Shown one piece after another: positions 10,688-21,958 of a stretch of 64,000 nucleotides of DNA (position 1 is its first letter; every line of letters begins with the position of its first letter). The translations under genes and the position numbers were made by a program. Source of the DNA: Amoebidium appalachense (taxonomy: Eukaryota; Ichthyosporea); the NCBI GenBank assembly GCA_963693365.1, contig CAVNZM010000023.1:1-64000 (forward strand), given 5' to 3'. The notes under the pieces are model-generated. The model did no database searches, was not told the DNA's origin, and saw nothing but the letters and a program-made list of their open reading frames with translations.

Positions 10688-11784
10688 CTTACCCCTGCCC
10701 CCCCCCCCTCCCCCTTCCCCCCCGCCCCGCCTCCCCACACACACACACTTTTGTGGGTCACAAGAGGCATATATATTACAATCTATGGCAGAACAGGCAA
10801 ACACCAAGACCCCAACTGATTATGCAGATATATAAAAAATGAGATACCGAGAAACCCATGAACAAGCAGTTGCTTTTTCAATGCTCCAGAGGAGTACGGG
10901 AAGAGTGGGGATTGGAAATCACTTGATAAACCGCAGCACGGTTTTTCTGACTTTTGCTTCTTTGACCAACGTGGGGCACACACATACACCTCACTACATC
11001 CTCCTTCTTACGTTAAGCTCTTTCCTTCCCATCCTGCACTGTGATGACTCTCTCTCTCTCCGTAAACCCATACACGGCAAAAGTTACAGCTTCTCTTCTA
11101 GCCTCCTTGGCCTCCTATCACAAACAAGCAGCATAACACTACAACAACACAAACGCACGCACCCACTGTTCATGTCTTCCCCCCCCCCCCCCCCCCACCG
11201 CCCCACAAACACACAGCACAACAATTCAAAACAAAGAACCCACCGTTCCCCCTCCCCCCCCCCCCCCCCCCCCCCGGGCCCTTACTAGCCTAGGCCTTGT
11301 ACCCCAGCTATCCCGCACACAGCTATCCCCCAAAGCGCGCCGACACACTCGCACACAAAAACACGTACGCACCACACTTCATACTTAACAACAGCCACAC
11401 CAGACCAAACCCCCCCCCCCCCCCTCCCCTCCCTCCCATCCTACACCCCCCTCCAACCACGAAGGAAAAAGAAGCCCCACCGTTACACATCCCCATATTT
11501 AGAAAACCCCGCCTCCTCTCTTCCTAACCTCTTTCAATCCTACGGCACCACCTCCCCCCCCCCTCCCCCCTCCTCCTTCAACCCCACACAGCCCATGTCT
11601 CCCCTCCTCCTACTCATGTCCCACATCCCTCACTATTACCCCGTGCCCTACACCCATTTCAACCTCCTTCCCCCCCACAAAACCAGTCCAGTACCTGTTA
11701 GGTCATAATGGGGCTGCCCTTGTGCCTCGACAGCACAAGAAGTTGGCCAGGCAGCGGAAGGCCACGCATTGGTAGGCCGGCCAC
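2922..11784 (-). CDS. Pro/Tyr-rich repeat protein, four exons seen, ends not found
   Basis: Four exons are visible on the minus strand: 11,695-11,784, 10,265-10,342, 9,644-9,793 and 2,922-3,502. Each has an AG acceptor and a GT donor (GTACTG, GTATTC, GTGAGT, GTAAGT), and all junctions fall in phase 1, which supports one gene. The product is rich in Pro, Tyr, Ser and His. The last exon holds about five copies of a 17-residue repeat around YAPVPAPPAEQMAHYTT, coded with strong G/C third-base bias. Within this exon the frame changes somewhere in 3,380-3,465, so a small intron (for example a GTGCAA donor with an ACAACAG acceptor) or a frameshift must be present. The 6-kb intron between exons three and four carries mobile elements. 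First and last exons are missing. I do not recognise the family. Confidence 0.6.
3757..4416. repeat. Direct repeat pair (about 248 bp) with TATA-like boxes
   Basis: Bases 3,757-4,004 and 4,169-4,416 are near-identical copies in the same direction, separated by about 165 bp of AT-rich sequence. Each copy carries two CCAATCA boxes near its right end and a GTATAAAAGG-like motif on the minus strand. The form resembles the terminal or promoter repeat of a retroelement rather than a gene. A diverged third copy starts near 2,258. Confidence 0.8.
5095..5640 (-). pseudogene. Tyrosine recombinase fragment of the retroelement
   Basis: The frame on the minus strand ends at 5,095 and can be followed back past the first Met (5,523) to about 5,640. 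The C-terminal half shows the classic layout of a DIRS-type recombinase: a first-arginine region, then GHSLRIGGATALAEAG (H-x-x-R box), then QLGRWSSDCFLIYTR with the catalytic Tyr. Upstream of residue 1 of this ORF the same frame reads like the start of a DIRS polymerase region (RLRELLASYPDQSF), fused directly to the recombinase; this suggests an internal deletion that removed reverse transcriptase, RNase H and the recombinase N-terminus. A poly-G block at 5,730-5,761 lies just upstream. Confidence 0.7.
6150..7121 (-). pseudogene. Gag-like ORF1 of the retroelement with zinc-knuckle and CCCH motifs
   Basis: The minus-strand frame from Met at 7,121 (MTSQDAVLAAL) encodes about 300 residues with a Pro-rich N-terminus. 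It has a CX2CX4HX4C knuckle (CQRCGFPDHPSVAC) and a CCCH-like motif (CRNFHINGRSCAKQPCPFSH), as in ORF1 of DIRS-like elements. The frame stops at 6,199, while a neighbouring frame continues the Cys/His pattern to 6,150 (CSGTHPRKDC), so a frameshift near 6,215 is likely. The probable true N-terminus (Met at 7,990, starting MPPKKRQ) is separated from this part by two tRNA-like repeat copies, so ORF1 is interrupted. Confidence 0.6.
7279..7350 (-). tRNA. tRNA-like sequence (pseudo-tRNA), copy 1
   Basis: A 72-nt cloverleaf can be drawn: a 7-bp acceptor stem GATCTCG/CGGGATC with one G-U pair, a D arm GCTC/GAGC, and a T arm GCGGG/CCCGT with loop TTCAAAT. The anticodon stem has a mismatch, position 33 is C instead of T, and the loop CCGGAGA would give GGA (Ser) without the long variable arm a serine tRNA needs. 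I therefore read it as the tRNA-related head of a SINE, not a working tRNA gene. An identical copy lies at about 7,647-7,718. Confidence 0.45.
7647..7718 (-). tRNA. tRNA-like sequence (pseudo-tRNA), copy 2
   Basis: This is the second identical copy of the tRNA-like cloverleaf described for 7,279-7,350, with the same defects in the anticodon arm. It lies next to the gag-like N-terminal fragment that starts at 7,990. Confidence 0.45.
7798..7990 (-). pseudogene. N-terminal fragment of the retroelement gag-like ORF
   Basis: The minus-strand frame starts at Met 7,990 (MPPKKRQASATAPAAAPKRL) and gives about 64 basic, then Pro/Ala-rich residues. It then runs into the tRNA-like repeat and stops there. 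It lies about 115 bp downstream of the TATA-like motif in the A repeat, as expected for the first codon of ORF1. The same protein appears to resume at 7,121. Confidence 0.5.
8358..9643. repeat. 345-bp direct duplication, poly-C and (AC)/(CAC) microsatellites
   Basis: Bases about 8,522-8,860 and 8,867-9,230 are two copies of the same AT-rich unit (shared ACACGTCTAAATATAA start and CTAAGTCTTGCCGTTAATCA end), each with an inner AAAGG-rich purine stretch. They are followed by poly-C (9,237-9,254), (AC)n, (CAC)n and more poly-C at 9,512-9,541. No gene is supported. Confidence 0.8.
9794..11694. repeat. Introns of the Pro/Tyr-rich gene, poly-G/poly-C and T-rich tracts
   Basis: Except for the exon at 10,265-10,342, this stretch holds low-complexity DNA: a pyrimidine-to-poly-G switch at 10,012-10,121, GGGGA repeats at 10,203-10,250, and poly-C blocks at about 10,490-10,514, 10,660-10,688, 11,180-11,196, 11,253-11,275 and 11,410-11,424. 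The long Pro-rich and Gly-rich open frames here come from these tracts and are not genes. Bases 11,089-11,195 form one arm of an inverted repeat with 14,318-14,420. Confidence 0.7.
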
Positions 11785-12773
11785 CTACAGTCACGGGAGA
11801 GAGGTAAGCGAGGGACGAAAGGAAATGGGAAACGAACATAGTCGGAAAGTAAAGTTCCAAACGCACCGGAAACAGTCACCATTCCACAGGCGGTTGGTGC
11901 GTGTGCGGTCGAAGCCACGCCAAGCAGAACAAGGAAGAGCCTTGGATTTGTATTGTCTGTGTGCATTCAACCGTTGACGGTTACAAAAAAAGGCGCGGAG
12001 GGAACCGAAGGAAAAGGCGAGGAAAAGGCGTGGAGTGTGAGGCTGAAAAGGCGCGGAGGGAAGCGAAGTTTTTCACGGCAAAAAAGACTTTGGCGCCAAC
12101 AACAGGGAACACATCAGGCACTCGCAAAGACAACAGGAACGCAAAAAGGCGAGAATACGCGTTCATGATTGGCACGTGATCGTCAAGGGAAAAGAAGAGA
12201 TGGGCAAAAGAGGAATTCAAGGGTTTCATTGGAGGGTGTGTCACAGCCAATCAACAAGAAAAAGCATACATGTGGGACCCCCCAAACCCCCGTCTCTCTA
12301 GATTATACTGGATAGAGATCTATGGATAGGAGAGGTATGGTCAACCCCCCCCCCCCCCCCCCCCCCAACAATAAGTATTGGCTTGGTTTGAGAAGAGGCT
12401 CTACGTAGGTTCCACACTTTGTGTGTGTGCATTAGGTGTTCCTGGGCATGGTGACTTTAAATTTGTACTGTGTACCACACTATAGTACAACACGCACATG
12501 TTGCCCTCAGGCTGAGCTACTGAACTCAATGTCATTCATCTCTCTTCCCCCCTCCCCCCCCCCCCCCCCCGGGGGCCTGTAACACACACACACACATACG
12601 CACACGTGCACATCACATAGACATACACACACATACACACACACACACTCACACTCACACTCACACTCACACGCACGGAGTCTCAGAGAATTACGCCCCT
12701 CCTCTTCTTCTACATCGAAACACCATGGGCCCTGTTCTTTCTCAATTTTGTGGACTATGCTTTTCCATTCCAC

Positions 12774-12821
<48 letters not shown>

Positions 12822-13855
12822 AAAACCAAAACAAAAAAAAAAAACAGCATCACCACTGACGTCGACATGTTTTCTTTTGCATACTATTATGATATTATTG
12901 TGTCTGCGGTAAAGTCGCCCCTTTGTACATCAGCGGCCAAATAAAAACCATGCCCGCGAAACTTTGTTTGTGTCGATGCATAATGACCCGAACAGTTTTT
13001 GCCCCCCCCCCCCCCCCCTTCCGCTTCCTCCCCATGGCAATGAACCCGTAGTGTATACGTACTTCGTAATATGTAAAAGGTCTGACAGTGTGGCTTTAGC
13101 GGCCGTGGCCGTGTAGTAGGTACCAATAATAAGGGGTAGTCCCTCGTCTGTATTATGATGTACATATATCATGCATATGGGGCACATGATGTGTTTCTGG
13201 ATTGGCCGGAGGGAGCGGCCAATAAATTTTAAAGTGCAATGATCCCACGTTCTAACCCCTCCCCCCTCCCCCCCCCCCCTTTTCCCCATCCTCCCCCCCC
13301 CTCCCCCCCCCCCCCCCCCCCCCCCCGCCCTTGGACCTTCCCCCCCTCCCCATGGCGATGAACCCGTAGTGTATACGTACTTCGTAATATGTAACACCTT
13401 CCTAACCCCCCCCCCCTCCCCCCCCCCCCCCCCCCGGCCCCGGGGCCTACTCACATCCCCCTTTCCCCGGGGGCCACCTCCCGCCTTTGAATCCGGCCCC
13501 AAACCAATCACCCTGGGCCACAAGCAGGTGTCATGCAAGTGTACCAATACAAAAACACAAACATCATGCGGTTTGAGCCATACACAAACTGTGTTTTTTT
13601 TTTCAGCGTTAGAGAACGTGAATACAACCATGTACGTGCACGTGTCCCCGTGGGTTCGCACACAGACCCACGTTCAGACTCGGTCGGTACCATGGCACGC
13701 GCGCGCACACACACACTGCGCGCACACCCACCCACCCACCCACCCACACACACACACACACATGCACACGACGCACACACAAACACACACACAAGCATGT
13801 GCGCGCGCATACACACCACTCTATGCATAATAGAAACACAACTTTTTTTTTTTTT

Positions 13856-13886
<31 letters not shown>

Positions 13887-13943
13887 GGGGGGAGGGGGGG
13901 CATACACGCCACATACTATAGATAATAAGTAAAAGCCCACCTT

Positions 13944-13974
<31 letters not shown>

Positions 13975-14420
13975 GGGGGTATACACGCCACATACTATAG
14001 ATTATAAGTAAAAGCCCACCTTTTTTTTTTTGTGGGGGGGGGGGGGGGGGGGGGGGGGGAGGGGAAGGGGGGTTGACCATACCTCTCCTATCCATAGATC
14101 TCTATCCAGTATAATCCAGAGAGACGGGGGTTTGGGGGGTCCCACATGTATGCTTTTTTCTTGTTCATTGGCTGTGACACACCCTCCAATGAAACCCTTG
14201 AATTCCTCTTTTGCCCACCTCTTCAAAGTTTTCCCTTGATGATCACGTGCCAATTATGAGCACTTAAGCTTCTTGTGCTGTGAGTTTGTGGGGCGGTGGG
14301 GGGGGGGGGGGGGGGGGGGGGGGGGAAGACATGAACAGTGGGTGCGTGCGTTTGTGTTGTTGTAGTGTTGTGCTGCTTGTTTGTGATAGGAGGCCAGGGA
14401 GGCTAGAAGAGAAGCTGTTG
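11089..14420. repeat. Nested inverted repeat (two arm pairs)
   Basis: Arm A (about 11,089-11,195, starting CAGCTTCTCTTCTAGCCTCC) matches the reverse complement of about 14,318-14,420. Arm B (about 12,165-12,345) matches the reverse complement of about 14,070-14,255, with a few differences such as CAATCAACAAG against CAATGAACAAG. The order A-B-B'-A' is palindromic, but A and B are about 1 kb apart while B' and A' are about 70 bp apart. This fits an old inverted duplication with later insertion or deletion, or a foldback element. Confidence 0.75.
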
Positions 14421-14587
14421 CTAGTGGCACTCCGTGCGTGCGTGCGACCGTCCGTGCGTATGTGTGTGCGTGTACATGTGTGCGTGTGTGCGTGTGCCTC
14501 CATGTTCAACGTGTATCACATTCATGATGACTGACAATGTGTGTACGTGTGTGTACATGTGTGTGTGGTTTCGTGTCACGGTGCACG

Positions 14588-14620
<33 letters not shown>

Positions 14621-14699
14621 TTCCGGCCCCCCGGAGCCCCCTCTTCCCCGGCCCGGGGGCCCCTGTCCTGTGGGTCCTTGTCTTGGGCTGCGGGAGTTT

Positions 14700-14731
<32 letters not shown>

Positions 14732-15013
14732 GGGGGGGGGGCTGTTCGAAAATGTGTGCAATATACTATGTGTCTGTGACTGAGTACATTTGGATTTTGT
14801 GTTCGTTTGTCACTCGGTGTGTTTGTATGTGTGGCCATGGTGTGTCACCATGCACATGTGTGCGTGGGCACCTGTATACCACAATGTGTGTGTGTGTGTG
14901 TGACCAGAAAAAGAAAGAAAAGAAAAAGAAAGAAAGAAAGAAAAAGGAAAGAAAAAAGGAAAAAAGAAAAACTCACGTAGCCAAGAAATTTTTAAGCAAC
15001 CCTGCCAGGGCAA

Positions 15014-15046
<33 letters not shown>

Positions 15047-15461
15047 AAGATCTAGATAATCATGAACCCTACCTACGGCCGAGTCTCAGAAACCTAAGAT
15101 TTTAGACCCTAAGCCGTATTAAAGTTTACCTGTTATCTTCAAGTGACTGGTGAGTCAGACCCCTGTATGTGAATCCTACGGCCGACACCCTAAGTAAGAT
15201 TGCAGACCCCCTTACGCAAGGTACCCTCGATCTACCAGTTATCTGAAAAGCGAGTCACCCCTCTATGTACTGAGTATTGCAAGAAAAGTCTCAGAAAGCG
15301 CAACTTGAACTACTATCAACCCTTAATAATCAAAGTTTAACCGTAGCCGCGCCGCGGTCACCCAGGTTCCGTATCCAAGTGGCTTTGCATCATCAAGTCA
15401 GAGTCTCAGCAAAGAAAGGAATCTATTCACACCATGTCCAACAATTAGAGCGGCTCAGAGC

Positions 15462-15492
<31 letters not shown>

Positions 15493-15600
15493 CACACACA
15501 CACCCTCATTCCCTTGCGTCGGACATGTGCACGGTGTTGTGTTGTGGCACAATCATGGTGTGTGTACATGTTTGTGTACAGGTTTGTGTACATGTTTGTG

Positions 15601-15631
<31 letters not shown>

Positions 15632-16034
15632 CACGTGTACTTGTACGTGTAGGTGGCCGGTAGGCTCCAGGCCGTTGTCCGTGACTTCAGGCTTGACACG
15701 CAAGGCATACGGTTTATCTTTGCACCTGTACATGCACTTACTTGACTTTGCACTGTTACACCGCTTAAAATGGCCGGGAGATAGTATTTCAAGGAAAGGG
15801 ATTCCAGGAAAGAAAAGAAAACGAGTATAGACAGCCATTCACCTATATCACTCTTAGACCCTTTACACTGATGAGGGACTGGTGGGGCCGACTCCCGGCA
15901 TTCTATGAGTGACCTTGTCCTTTTACTTTTATGATGCCGTTACATATAAATACAAACACAAACACAAATCTCCAAAGTCCGACACACATCATAAACACCC
16001 GAGGAGGGAGAAGACTGTGCTATATTGTGTCTGT

Positions 16035-16074
<40 letters not shown>

Positions 16075-16135
16075 CTGTGTGTGTGTGTGTGTGTGTGTGC
16101 ATGTGTTTCAACTAGTGGGGCGTCATGGTAGTGAA
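11785..16135. other. Intergenic/intronic DNA with inverted repeats and many homopolymer tracts
   Basis: No gene is firmly supported. The stretch contains an inverted-repeat pair at about 12,165-12,345 and 14,070-14,255; a direct pair at 13,030-13,078 and 13,350-13,398 (shared CCCGTAGTGTATACGTACTTC); a tandem unit at 13,901-13,950 and 13,979-14,028 (CATACACGCCACATACTATA); and about a dozen poly-C or poly-G runs of 15-35 bases. (AC)n, (GT)n and (CT)n arrays also occur. A possible exon on the minus strand near 15,660-15,740 could not be confirmed. Confidence 0.6.
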
Positions 16136-17867
16136 TTATGTGCGGTAATCAGCGTTGATTTTGACGTAATCATACGACAGGTCATGTGTCCAGTATGTGA
16201 GCGGCTCCGTCGATGCGTTCTCACCGAGGTTTAGGCGGAAGTCAATGTCCGTGTGCTCGAGAATCTTGGCCGCACTGTGGAATAAACGGGAATATGAGTG
16301 GAATAAACGGGAATATGAGTGCAAGACATGGGCACTTGAATGATAAGCACGGGCACGTGGATGGAATAGACCGGAGTGCGAGTTGAATGCACGGGAACAC
16401 CAGTGGAATATTCGGATTCATTAGTGAAATACACGGCAATGTGATTAGGATACACAGGAATACCAGTGGAATATGGCATTGTGAGTACTTAAGTGGAATA
16501 GACGGGCATGTGACCGGAATACACGAAAAGGTGACGGAATAAGTGGAATAATTAAGTCGCACATGGCTTCCTTCAAAGGTTTGAACGAAAGAGTCACTCA
16601 CACATTTCGGAATACTCGTTTGTTTCTGCATATTGTTCTACTTCCTTTGCAACGGCGTGAAATGCAAGATCATAGTAACCGCTCTAGAGCAAAGAGAAAC
16701 ACAGTTTGGGAAAACCGCTCTAGAGCAAAGACAAACAGCCCCCCGAACTGTGGGTATAGCCGTTAGGGACAAAAACAGACTGAGCTCTGAGCAGCAACTT
16801 CCGGCTAACCCCCCAATTTTCCAGCACGAATTTGGAATCAGTATGGTCAGTGGCCAGGCCAGGTTACACAACACGAAGCACACATCCACCACGGACAAGA
16901 CGAGATATTCTTGCCCCCCCCCCCCCCCCCCCCCCCCCACACACACACACAAAAAAAAAAAGAAAAAAAAGAGAGAGAAAAAGAAGAAGAAGAGGAGGAA
17001 GGAGGTCTTTTTTGGGGGGGAGAGGGAGGGCATACCGAGGCTCATCAATCTCATATGGGGCACCGTCCTTGAACAAGTGGAGAGAGTCAATCACCTTACC
17101 GTCCTTGGCTGGGGAGAAAAACAGGGTGAGAACAGGCACGCTACACACACCGTGACACACACACACATACACACAAACGCCCACGTGCATGCACACACAC
17201 ACACAAGTTGTCAAACGCACACACACACACACAAACATGCACACACACATACAGTTAACCCCGAGCCGATTGCCCGGAAGTCAAAATCTCTCAAACTTGA
17301 AAAATAGAAAAAAAATCATTTAACACAGTCTAAGTGGACAAAAATGCAACAAGCACATGTATATATGTCTATTCTTGTGTCCCATAAAAAGAAACGGCGT
17401 GTTCCTATGCATCCGCACGTGTTATGAACACGCGATTTGTGTTGAATTTGTCGACCACGGCGGGATTTCTTCCAAGAGAGTTACGTAATATGAATCCCCG
17501 TAAAGATCTCAGCAAATCGGATTGAAGCAATTATCAGGCGATTGATTCCAGGGTTGGAAACTGTGATTCCCGGGCATCCCCTTGCCGCCAGCCTTCGAAA
17601 ATTGGGGGGCCGCTCAATGAAAATATAGACACAGTTAGACTGAACACCCACGAGAAACAGAAGAACTTAGTCAACCCGGTGTTTTTGGTGTCTTCCGAAA
17701 GCAGAAAACATATACTCAATTAGGCAAACTCCTGGCGCCAATACTATTGCGCAACAGGCGCTATTGAATTCAAAGAGTCACTGATGCATATATTTTTGAA
17801 ACTCATGCAAAAGTGCATCGGCGATCGGCTCGGAGTTCACACACACACACAAGGAACTTAACACACA

Positions 17868-17909
<42 letters not shown>

Positions 17910-17918
17910 TACACCCAT

Positions 17919-17955
<37 letters not shown>

Positions 17956-18289
17956 CCGTGAGAACTGGCGCGCAGACGTTTACATACATGGGAGAGGGGG
18001 GGGAGGGGGAGGGGGTGTGTTAGAACGCGCTACAGTGTACGAAGTACACACACGGTCACGACGGACACCACAATGCATGGGCTGAGGGGGAGAGGTAGAG
18101 CCGGGGCAGGGCGCCCCAGGGGGAGGGAAGGGGCTGGAGGGGGGGGGGGGGGGGGAGGGGGGGGGGGGGGGGGGGGGCTGGCTGGGAAGGAACTCACCCG
18201 TGCTCATGTGCAGCTGAACTTTGCTGGGGTCAAACTCGGCACCACTGTAGCCCAGAGCACACACAATACGCCCCCAGTTGGCATCCCGG

Positions 18290-18337
<48 letters not shown>

Positions 18338-19285
18338 CGCACACGCGTGTGGGTGGTTTGTTTGTGTGTGGTATGGGTACGTGTGTGATGGATGGGTAGG
18401 GACTGGTGGTGGTGGTTGGGGGAGGTGGGAGGGGGCGGAGAGAGGGGGGGAATGCCCGAGGGGTGGATGGAGGGTAGAATGCTGCACACAGTGGCAAGCA
18501 TTAAACAACTAAATGATAACCGTAAGGCGAACATATATATATATAAAAGGGGCAGACACACGTAGTGTGAAAAGCCAGTAGAGTCCAGAAGGGGGAGGGG
18601 GGGGGGGGGGGGGGTTGAATGCAGAACACGGTACGAAGTATGCATACACGAAGAGAAGCATGGTGCAGGACACATGCCAAGGCAAACATCCAAGTATGCA
18701 ACATCAGCAATGTGCACAGTATGAATCATAAACAAAGCCCATCCTCAGGGAGGGCCCAAGTCATCAATTGCGTCTCAGTTTCGACCCTTTAGCCCCGCAT
18801 ATACACGACTCTCCAACTCAGACAGCAGCATCAACTGAACTTGGGAGGGTCAACCCGTCTTGATCAAAAGAGGAGCAGGGTTGCTTATGCAAGCAAGGGG
18901 AGCAAAAGGGTGAAGACGTGTGTGCAAACTAATGCAGCGAGAGAGCGAGAGAGCGAGAGAGCGAGAGAGAGAGAAGAGGGAAGAGAAGAATAAGGAGAAA
19001 GAGGGGATAAAGGCTGAAAAAAAAACAAGGGGGGAACCCCCCCCCCCCCCCCCTCCCCCCCCAGAAAGATAGGGGGAAGAAACACACACCGAAAATGGCG
19101 GTTTTAACGAGGCACGAAGTAGCAATGGCGGTGGCAGCCAGACGGGCCTGTTGGGAATTCTTAGCAGCCTCAATGGTGATAGTCACAAACTTGGTGGCAC
19201 CCTCCCCGTCACGGATCTGCAGTTGTGCCTGCGTGTGTGTGTATGTGTGTGTATAGACGTGTGTGTGTGTGTGTACGTGTACGTG

Positions 19286-19373
<88 letters not shown>

Positions 19374-19650
19374 AGACGGGGGTACGGTGGGGCGAAAGGG
19401 GTTGGTTTGGTTAGTATCGTGTCCACAAATGAAAAACCATGCACACAGACAGGCGCGAAGATACACCACGCACACACACACACAGGAACGATCGGATGTG
19501 CACCTACCACAGGCGCGTGCACACACACCCACACACTCACCCACCACACACATACACACAATCACCCACACTCCGACCACACCCCCACCCACTCACACCA
19601 ACCCAACTCCCCCCCCCCCCCCCCCCCCCCCCAAAGACACACACACACAG

Positions 19651-19686
<36 letters not shown>

Positions 19687-20150
19687 TCAAAGACACACAC
19701 ACAACAGCCCCTACTCCCAACCCCACCCCCATCTACCCAACCCCATCCTCCCCTCCCCCCCACACACGCACACACAGACCCCCCCCAGCCCCACCCACAA
19801 CCCCCCAACACATTCACTTTTACACACGCACAACACACACACACACACACACACGGAGAGAGAGAGACACACCAGTTTCTGTGCCGTGGTGGTGATCTCC
19901 TTCATGAGCGCCTGGAAGGCGGGGTCGTTGGGGTCGCTGATCTGCCGGCTGCCTGACGCACCATTGGCCAGAATCTACCAATCAAACGCAAGTGTCAAAA
20001 TCTAACAATCAAAAACCACTGTTATACTCATTACAGCGGGACATGCAACTCGTACACATTTCCCACATGCAATCCTGCATCATGGACGTAATGATCGCAG
20101 GCTTTAGAAACACACGCCTCCCAGGGTCTTCCACTATCATAATACACACA

Positions 20151-20190
<40 letters not shown>

Positions 20191-20524
20191 ACACACGCGC
20201 ACGTCAAAGTATAAGTATGAGTACTTAGCCTAGCCTCTATTCATACCACCACGCTACCAGCCTTGCATTTTAAGATACATAACATCGGAAAAGAGACCGA
20301 AGGAAGAAGGAGGGAGGGCATAAGATTGTGCTACGGGGAACGAAGTACGCATTCACGATGGGACAACACATTGCAGATTTTGCAAAGTAAAACACACAAG
20401 GTAAACATAAAAAGCAGAGCCACTTCCTAGGGCCGGGGCAAAGTCATCCAAACAATTGAGTTTGCTGCTAGGGGTGGGTGGGTGGATGGGTGGATGGTGG
20501 TGGTGGTGATAGCAGGAGGGGAGA

Positions 20525-20575
<51 letters not shown>

Positions 20576-20733
20576 GGGGGGGGGGGGGGGGGGGGGGGGG
20601 TGACGGCGTAAACGTACCACGAACGAGTCGTTCGTGCTGGTGTCACCATCCACAGAAATGCAGTTGAAGGACCGGTCGGCAGAATAGCGCACAGCCTGTG
20701 TGTATGTGTGTGGGTGGGTGTGGGTGGGTGGGT

Positions 20734-20794
<61 letters not shown>

Positions 20795-20845
20795 GTTGTG
20801 TTGTGTTGTGTTGTGTTGTGTTGTGTTGTGTTGTATTGTGTTGGG

Positions 20846-20880
<35 letters not shown>

Positions 20881-21023
20881 TGTGTCCGTGTGCGCGTGAG
20901 TGAGAGAACGAGTGTCTTTGTATCTTTTTGCGCACACATGTGCGAGTGTGTATGTTCAAGTGTCAGAGCCCTTCGTATAGGTACACGCTCACACTCATGT
21001 GTTTGTGCCTTTTAACGTGCTCG

Positions 21024-21061
<38 letters not shown>

Positions 21062-21092
21062 TGAACGAGAGAGAGAGAGAGACAGGGAAAGA

Positions 21093-21170
<78 letters not shown>

Positions 21171-21909
21171 ATATATATATATATATATATGGAGAGAAAA
21201 GAGAGTGTATTTGTTGTCAAGTGCCACCAGGGTTGTGTGTGTGTGTGTGTGTGCGCGCGCCCCACACGTGTGTGCACGTTTTCATTACAGTGTGTGTGTA
21301 TGTGTGTGTGGAGCGCCGGGAGGAAGGGGGGGGGGGGGGGGGGGGGGGGGGGGGAGTATTTTTGTTACCTGGTTCAAAAGGTTGGGGTGGATGTTGGCAT
21401 CGGTGGCCATCACACACAGCATCGTGGCCTGCAACCAGAAAGGGTTAAAGGGGAATTGTTTGACCGAGATCTTTCTTTTTCTTTTTCTTCTTTTTTCTTT
21501 TTTTCTTGGTCATTCTGAGGCAAGTTTTTCTTGTGGAGAGGTTGACAGGCAGTACAAGGCTGGTCGTGTTAGTGAAGGAAGGTGTCCATGTGTGTGTGTG
21601 CCGGGAGAAAGACGTTGGCTCGGGTGGGGTGGGGTGGGGGGATGGGAGGAGAGGGGTAAGGGGGGGGATTTGTAGGAATCAAGAGCTCTATGAAAGAAAA
21701 AGAGGAAGGAGGGCCACGAGGAGCTATCCGTATGTACAGAGACGGGGAGCATGCAGCAAGCATGTGTGTTGCGCTTATGTGGGTGTGGTTGCTCGGGGGG
21801 TGGGGAAGGGGTGGGGTACGGCCCGGGGGGAGGGGGGGGAATCATATGCAAGAGCAAGAATAACGGAGAGCGCGCGCAAACGCGCAAGCGCGCGCACACA
21901 CACACACAC

Positions 21910-21958
<49 letters not shown>

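Noticed and set aside
12930-13165. Possible minus-strand exon near 13.1 kb (LIIGTYYTATAAKATLSDLL)
   Set aside because: It looks protein-like, but the expected GT donor is missing and part of it is repeated at 13,350 as a DNA repeat.
15506-15838. Possible minus-strand exon (CKDKPYALRVKPEVTDNGLE)
   Set aside because: It has a possible acceptor but no clear donor, no relative and no partner exon; the evidence is too weak to list as a gene.
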